Part shown: positions 60,542 through 64,000 of the stretch, piece by piece
How the letters are laid out: every line of letters begins with the position of its first letter
How positions within the stretch are numbered: position 1 is the first letter of the stretch
Assembly: GCA_964395095.1 (NCBI GenBank)
Contig: CAYMZZ010000008.1
Span: 183,492 to 247,491 of the forward strand
DNA length: 64,000 nucleotides
Reading direction: 5' to 3'
Source: CAYMZZ01 sp964395095
GTDB taxonomy: Bacteria > Bacteroidota > Bacteroidia > Chitinophagales > Chitinophagaceae
Notes under the pieces: model-generated
The model's database searches: none
What the model was told of the DNA's origin: nothing
What the model saw: only the letters and a program-made list of their open reading frames with translations
Made by a program: the position numbers and the translations under genes

Positions 60542-61432
60542 TTAACTGGAGCCGCTCCGCAGCTCCTCATATAAATTTTGCACCAGTCCATCGGCCAAAC
60601 CAATTTTGGGTACAAATATTTCCTGCGCATCGGCCCAACGCATTACATTAATATAGATCAGCAGGGCGGGAATTATTACGTCGGCCCGGTCTTCGCGCAA
60701 TTTATAGAGCGACATGCGCTGTGCCAGCGAGAGGCTGCTGAATTCTTTATAATAGTCGCGTAGCAGCTCAAGCGTGAGCGCTTTGCCTTCCTTGCGCTTA
60801 GAAATGGAAAATATTTTGTTGATATTACCTCCTGAACCAATCGCGGTAACATGGTGAAAGCCTTTTGTCTGATTTTTGATGAATTCCTTCATGCTATCCC
60901 ATTGTGCTTCCGTTACCTGGTTTTTGAGCAGGCGGATGGTGCCAATATTGAATGAGTCCTTAAAAATCAGCTTTCCGTCGCTGAAAAAAGTCAGTTCCGT
61001 ACTGCCACCTCCCACATCCACATAGAGGTAGGATTCATCGCGGCTTAGATTTTCGGCGATATGATTCTCATAAATGAAAGAGGCTTCTTCCTGGCCACTG
61101 ATGATATGTATGTCGATACCGGTTTCCGCTTTTACCTTTTGGAGCAGCTCCGGTCCATTTATAGCATCGCGCATGGCCGATGTGGCGCAGGCTTTCAGGT
61201 GTTTTACGTCGTACACATCAAGCATCAATTTATAGGCCTTGATGGTTTTAATTAATTTATCGGCTCTTGAGCCACTGATTTCCCCCTTATCAAATACATC
61301 AAAGCCCAGGCGAAGGGGAACACGCATGAGCGCCATCTTGATGAATTCCGGCCTTCGGTCGGCCGTTTCAATCACATCACTAATCAGCAATCTTGCGGCG
61401 TTGGATCCAATATCAATGGCTGCCAGTCTCAA
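60542..61432 (-). CDS. ppx: Exopolyphosphatase / guanosine pentaphosphatase (Ppx/GppA family)
   Basis: A 296-residue actin-like-fold phosphatase. The phosphate loops are LAAIDIGSNAARLL at the very start and LYVDVGGGSTELTFF near residue 127. No ATG fits: the conserved N-terminus begins at a TTG at 61432 (read as MRLAAIDIGS), which overlaps the end of ppk1 by 20 bases. This implies translational coupling with the polyphosphate kinase. The enzyme removes terminal phosphates from polyphosphate. It is shorter than E. coli Ppx (513 residues), as it lacks the C-terminal HD-type domain; such short forms are usual in Bacteroidota. Confidence 0.93.
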   Translation of the reverse strand: MRLAAIDIGSNAARLLISDVIETADRRPEFIKMALMRVPLRLGFDVFDKGEISGSRADKLIKTIKAYKLMLDVYDVKHLKACATSAMRDAINGPELLQKVKAETGIDIHIISGQEEASFIYENHIAENLSRDESYLYVDVGGGSTELTFFSDGKLIFKDSFNIGTIRLLKNQVTEAQWDSMKEFIKNQTKGFHHVTAIGSGGNINKIFSISKRKEGKALTLELLRDYYKEFSSLSLAQRMSLYKLREDRADVIIPALLIYINVMRWADAQEIFVPKIGLADGLVQNLYEELRSGSS

Positions 61433-63500
61433 TAGATAACGTGGTTTTTTTGAACAGATAATCGTAAGTGGCGAGCTGCGAGCGCAATTTGCGGCGGCTG
61501 CTTCGCACATAATCGTTGCTCAACTGGTTATCGAGTACGCGGGCCTTCACATTATCGCGAAGCTGTATGTCCAGTATATCCATAAGTTCCTGCTTGATGG
61601 ATGGATCCCAAACAGGACAGGTCGCTTCTACCCGATGATCCAGGTTGCGCAACATCCAGTCGGCCGAAGATAGGTAAACTTTCTCTTTGCCTTTATTATG
61701 AAATACCCACACGCGCGCGTGTTCCAGGTATTCATCCACGATGCTGATAGCCCTTACCGGCACTTTGTATTTCTTGCTCTCCGACATCATACAGAAAATG
61801 CCCCGGATGATCAATTGCACCGGCACGCCTTCGCGGGCCGCTTCATTCAGCTTGCTGATCATCCCTTCATCGGCCAGGGAATTCATCTTGAGGGTGATGC
61901 CGCAGGGTTTATTTTTTTTCGCCTGTTTTATTTCCTCATCAATCAGCTTGTACATTTCGCGGCGCACAAAATGCGGGCTCGGAATAATATGCTTGCAATG
62001 CCGCAGGAAATGATCGCCGGTGCGTGGGTTCTCCAGGTAGCGAAATACCTTATTCACATCGCTCATGATCCTCGTATCGGATGTAATCAGGCAGTGATCA
62101 CCATATACCCGGGCCGTCTTCTCGTTGAGGTTGCCGGTGCTCACAAATCCATACGATACATATTTATTACCCACTTTTTTCCGAATCATGCAGAGCTTGG
62201 CATGCACTTTCATATTGGGCATGCCCACGAGCACCCTGGCGCCTTCTTCCTCGAGCCGCGATTTCCATTCGAGGTTTGCCTCCTCATCGAATCGGGCCCT
62301 TAGTTCCAGCATCACCACCACTTCTTTGCCATTCCGAACCGCGTTCACCAGGGCATTGATGATCTTCGATTGGGGCGCGAGCCGATAACAGGTGATCTTG
62401 ATCGTGCTAACGTCGGGATCAATGGCCGCTTCCCGGATGATATCTATCAGCGGTGTAAAGCTATGGTAGGGGAGGTGCAGCATGATATCGCGCTCCATCA
62501 CCACGTCGCTTACCCTTCTTTCCACCAGCAGTGGATGATCAAATGGTTTTTTACGCGCTTTCTTTTCTTTAAAAACCTGCTCCGGAAAATCCATGAAATG
62601 CCGGAAATTATGGATCCGTCCTCCCGGTATCAGGTTGTCGCGACGGGTCAGGTTTAACCGTCGTGTCAGGTATTCGAGCAATCCCGGATCCATTTCCTTA
62701 TCATACACAAAGCGGACCGGCTTGCCCTTGCGGCGGTTCTTCAACGCCTTTTCAATTTTCTGAATAATATTGGTGCTCAGATCGCTTTCGATGTCGAGCT
62801 CAGCATCACGGGTCACCTTGAAAACGTGGGCGCGATACTGATCATATCCAAAATAGGCGAAGATGTCGGGAAGACTAAAGCGAATGATATCTTCCAGTAA
62901 AATGATATGGTGTTCGCTGGGCTTGGAAGGCAGGATGAGAAACCGTCCCAGCACCCGGCTGGGAACTTCAATGAGGGCATATTTCTTTTTGAGCGCCGTT
63001 TCCTTTCGCCACATAACCACCGCGAGGTAGATGGATTTGTCGCGCAAATTGGGAAATTGCGCGATGTTTTCAATCATCAGCGGAATCAGGTTGGGACTAA
63101 CTTCCGCATCGAAATAATCTCGTACAAATGCCTGCTGTTCGGGATTCAGTTCAGTTTCCTTTACCAAAAAAATCTGCTGCTGATTCATCTGCTTCTGCAC
63201 TTCCTCCCAAATACGGGCAAATTCGCTTTGCTGGTTCAGCACCGTCATTTGGATTTCATCCAGTATCTGCTGGGGATTTTCTTCGAGATGCATGTGGGTT
63301 CTAGCGCCGGCCAGCATCATCCTTTTTAAAGTGGCCACGCGCACACGGAAAAACTCATCCATATTATTGGAAAAAATACCCAGGAAACGGATTCGTTCGC
63401 GCAGCGGCACCGCATCATCAGCCGCCTCCTGCAATACACGGGCATTGAACGAAAGCCAACTGATGTCGCGAGCAATAAGGCGGGGCTTGGGGGAAACCAT
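61413..63500 (-). CDS. ppk1: Polyphosphate kinase 1
   Basis: A 695-residue enzyme (family about 690). The N-terminal helical domain (SWLSFNARVLQEAADDAVPLRERIRFLGIFSNNMDEFFRVRV near residue 14) is diagnostic. The two catalytic domains contain VSTIKITCYRLA near residue 370, MPNMKVHAKLCMIRKKVG near residue 430, where the His is autophosphorylated, and SYGFVSTGNLNEKTARVYGDH near residue 448. It makes polyphosphate from ATP. Ppx overlaps it in the same operon, so synthesis and degradation are encoded together. The start ATG at 63500 precedes the conserved KPRLIARDISWLS. Confidence 0.96.
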   Translation of the reverse strand: MVSPKPRLIARDISWLSFNARVLQEAADDAVPLRERIRFLGIFSNNMDEFFRVRVATLKRMMLAGARTHMHLEENPQQILDEIQMTVLNQQSEFARIWEEVQKQMNQQQIFLVKETELNPEQQAFVRDYFDAEVSPNLIPLMIENIAQFPNLRDKSIYLAVVMWRKETALKKKYALIEVPSRVLGRFLILPSKPSEHHIILLEDIIRFSLPDIFAYFGYDQYRAHVFKVTRDAELDIESDLSTNIIQKIEKALKNRRKGKPVRFVYDKEMDPGLLEYLTRRLNLTRRDNLIPGGRIHNFRHFMDFPEQVFKEKKARKKPFDHPLLVERRVSDVVMERDIMLHLPYHSFTPLIDIIREAAIDPDVSTIKITCYRLAPQSKIINALVNAVRNGKEVVVMLELRARFDEEANLEWKSRLEEEGARVLVGMPNMKVHAKLCMIRKKVGNKYVSYGFVSTGNLNEKTARVYGDHCLITSDTRIMSDVNKVFRYLENPRTGDHFLRHCKHIIPSPHFVRREMYKLIDEEIKQAKKNKPCGITLKMNSLADEGMISKLNEAAREGVPVQLIIRGIFCMMSESKKYKVPVRAISIVDEYLEHARVWVFHNKGKEKVYLSSADWMLRNLDHRVEATCPVWDPSIKQELMDILDIQLRDNVKARVLDNQLSNDYVRSSRRKLRSQLATYDYLFKKTTLSIETGSH

Positions 63501-63510
63501 GGGAGAGAGA

Positions 63511-63953
63511 ATTTGTTTATTTGTTTATTCGTTGATTTGTTGAATCGTTGAATCGTTGAGTCGTTTTGAGGTTTAAGGTTGAACGACAGGTAATGGCTTA
63601 ATCATAACTTATACAACTCTTCATCTTACATAAATTCGAAATTGAGGAATAACAGATTAAAAAATTATGCGGATTATTAAATTTCCATCATCTTTTCGGA
63701 TACGAATTCGATCGCGGGCAAGGACAGTTCTTATTGAATACATTTCTAAATATATCCATTCTGCGTACATCTGCGGCATATCTGCGCCAATCCGCGGGAA
63801 ATACTTCTGCACTTTAATCAACTTCAGCATTCAGGAAGGTTTCTCGAAGTTTAAGCAGATTGGTTTTGGAGTTTTTAATAAGCTCAATTTCCACATCAAT
63901 TCCTTAAAACCCTTAACCCTATACCCTCAACAAATCAACAAATAAACAAATCA
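63511..63953. repeat. Octamer and heptamer arrays with distant inverted partner
   Basis: 63517-63570 is 8-mers of TTATTTGT/TGATTTGT/TGAATCGT type, passing into GTTTAAGG units. 63905-63953 contains CCTTAAC, CCTATAC, CCTCAAC 7-mers followed by ACAAATCA/ACAAATAA 8-mers, which are inverse to the left side. About 340 bases lie between. The region 63501-63950 has no gene I can support. The stop of the next gene (63951-63953) lies in the right-hand array. Confidence 0.7.
63757..63800. repeat. Short array of 11-base TCTGCG units
   Basis: Four degenerate units of about 11 bases (CATTCTGCGTA, CATCTGCGGCA, TATCTGCGCCA, ATCCGCGGGA) in tandem inside the 450-base gene-free stretch. It differs from the 7- and 8-base arrays around it. 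Confidence 0.65.
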
Positions 63954-64000
63954 CTGTTGTCCGGTAAAAGTAGACTTTTTGCGTTTATCCTTCGGAAGCG
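63951..64000 (-). CDS. C-terminal end of a gene that continues past the window
   Basis: A minus-strand frame entering from the right edge reads LPKDKRKKSTFTGQQ and stops at TGA (63953-63951). The basic, polar tail looks like a real C-terminus, and the position upstream of ppk1 on the same strand is where the next gene would be expected. The other two frames hit a stop or read less naturally. No function can be given. Confidence 0.4.
   Translation of the reverse strand, partial: LPKDKRKKSTFTGQQ

Noticed and set aside
63667..63945. 92-codon frame in the last intergenic region
   Set aside because: Runs through the 11-mer repeat and repeat arrays, has no recognisable domain and no promoter-like box.
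1..64000. tRNA, rRNA or transposase genes
   Set aside because: I looked for cloverleaf-like and rRNA-like segments and transposase motifs in the spacers and translated frames and found none convincing.

Overview
The window comes from a member of the phylum Bacteroidota, most likely family Chitinophagaceae or a close relative. The evidence is a SusC/SusD outer-membrane pair, TonB-type and SprA-like outer-membrane barrels, a b558-type succinate dehydrogenase (SdhC-A-B), a bifunctional ThrA beside ThrB and ThrC, an ECF sigma factor with a membrane anti-sigma partner, and promoter-like TAnnTTTG boxes. Gene density is that of an ordinary chromosome. I see no tRNA, rRNA, CRISPR array, phage or transposase gene. 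A run of 100 N (46083-46182) shows that this is a scaffold from a draft assembly.

Layout. 1-4.9 kb: a cut-off secreted protein, an S9 peptidase, a bestrophin, a small ATPase-fold protein and a frameshifted Pr6Pr membrane protein. 4.9-14.1 kb: a Rieske oxygenase, then carbohydrate genes (MFS transporter, NagB, PfkB-type kinase, class I aldolase), a secreted esterase, a class II aldolase and a cytosolic-looking BtuF-type protein. 14.9-19.9 kb: a PLP/CBS-domain synthase, an ECF sigma/anti-sigma/DUF6249 group and an S41 protease. 20-26.7 kb: a BadF-type sugar kinase with MurQ (peptidoglycan recycling), then a complete threonine operon (thrA, thrB, thrC) preceded by a 37-codon leader peptide whose end is packed with Thr and Ile codons. 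26.7-31 kb: a conserved hypothetical gene and sdhCAB. 31-37.4 kb: a giant outer-membrane barrel, YchF and an SpmA/SpmB fusion. 37.5-45.6 kb: DUF4397 lipoprotein, SusD, SusC, a DeoR-type regulator and NhaA. 46.6-58 kb: envelope genes (OstA-like, MCE/MlaD, amidase, LptD), DinB, a subtilase and an OmpA protein. 58-64 kb: an ALDH7-type dehydrogenase, PanB, Ppx, Ppk1 and the end of another gene.

The most unusual feature is what fills the intergenic spaces. About a dozen spacers carry arrays of degenerate 7-mers (sometimes 8-mers). The word differs between loci (AACTTAN, AAACCTT, YYTACTN, YTCACGN, TTRTACG, GGATYTT, CCCAAATT), but the unit length does not. Many arrays occur as two inverted arms that could form stems of 15-31 bp, and the arms often touch or contain the stop codons of the flanking genes. 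The largest locus (45.6-46.5 kb) nests a tandem composite repeat with two GC-rich hairpins per unit inside such arms, and the assembly breaks there.

Two regulatory systems stand out. One is the threonine leader, which shares the string TITITTG with enterobacterial ThrL. The other is a pair of matching sites (CCTGTAACC-N14-GTAGTC), one before the sigma gene and one before the DUF6249 gene, that look like autoregulated ECF promoters.
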